This document shows, piece by piece, positions 36,991 to 37,088 of a DNA stretch of 37,088 bases (position 1 is the stretch's first letter; every line of letters starts with the position of its first letter). The notes under the pieces are model-generated. The model made no database searches and was not told where the DNA came from. It worked only from the letters and a program-made list of their open reading frames with translations. A program made the position numbers and the translations under genes. The stretch lies in NCBI GenBank assembly GCA_946548085.1, contig CAMNPN010000050.1:1-37088 (forward strand). The letters run 5' to 3'. Origin of the DNA: an uncultured Prevotella sp. Lineage in GTDB: Bacteria > Bacteroidota > Bacteroidia > Bacteroidales > Bacteroidaceae.

Positions 36991-37088
36991 AAGACAAGTT
37001 CTTGAATCAGGTTGCCCCTCGCTACGGCTATGAGTTCCTTGCCGTTGAGAACAACGAGGTACTTAACGGCCATCTGAATCTGACGGAA

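Noticed and set aside
36991..37088. Partial gene at the right edge
   Set aside because: Both strands are open (plus: KDKFLNQVAPRYGYEFLAVE; minus: MAVKYLVVLNGKELIAVARG) and codon-position composition does not decide, so no gene is called.

Overview
The window looks like a chromosome segment of a Bacteroidales bacterium, most likely Prevotella or a relative (Segatella/Xylanibacter). The evidence is: repeated Bacteroidetes-type promoters (TAnnTTTG -7 box with a TTG/TTTG about 19-21 nt upstream), the near absence of Shine-Dalgarno sequences, lineage-typical genes (DUF3822 next to rsmD, a Bacteroidetes-style TssD-like protein, YARHG proteins, an esterase with a YDLQGRR-type C-terminal tail) and many short intergenic tandem repeats. 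I see no rRNA, tRNA, CRISPR array, phage module or insertion sequence.

Layout. (1) 1-111, minus: the start of an electron-transfer flavoprotein beta subunit gene, reading out of the window. (2) 276-11749, minus: nine tightly packed genes for lipoproteins and secreted proteins behind one promoter, with DUF3828-like, YARHG and beta-helix domains, overlapping start/stop signals and the scar of a deleted paralogue. (3) 11750-12267: intergenic, with an array of five 22-nt units. (4) 12268-16204, plus: DUF486 membrane protein, DNA primase carrying two in-frame palindromic insertions, and cardiolipin synthase. (5) 16176-17661, minus: rsmD, DUF3822 and a 32-aa membrane peptide. (6) 17780-21426, plus: RecD-like helicase, secreted CE6/SASA-type esterase, small STAS protein. 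(7) 21639-27205, plus: TssD-like protein, cupin lipoprotein, a one-chain ABC amino-acid transporter whose binding domain appears circularly permuted, a shortened TraX and a secreted class I amidotransferase/peptidase C26. (8) 27206-27727: intergenic, second copy of the 22-nt array. (9) 27728-30974, plus: APH-fold kinase, exported tyrosine phosphatase, second APH-fold kinase, and a small (p)ppGpp-hydrolase-like HD protein. (10) 31067-36934, plus: THI5/NMT1-like binding protein, a Cache-HAMP-SpoIIE phosphatase-HATPase sensor, STAS antagonist, RelA/SpoT synthetase, cytidylate-kinase-like protein and small ORFs, closed by a hairpin terminator.

How it may work together. Blocks 9 and 10 start from two copies of the same roughly 105-bp promoter, so they are probably co-regulated. 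Block 10 reads as a signalling pathway: periplasmic ligand, membrane PP2C phosphatase, STAS partner switch, with alarmone synthesis in the same operon and alarmone hydrolysis in block 9. No sigma factor is encoded here, so the final output is unknown.

The most unusual features are mobile-looking palindromes that lie inside reading frames without breaking them (two in dnaG; one in the ABC transporter linker with a sister copy downstream of a STAS gene), the permuted binding domain, the 22-nt intergenic arrays and the promoter duplication.
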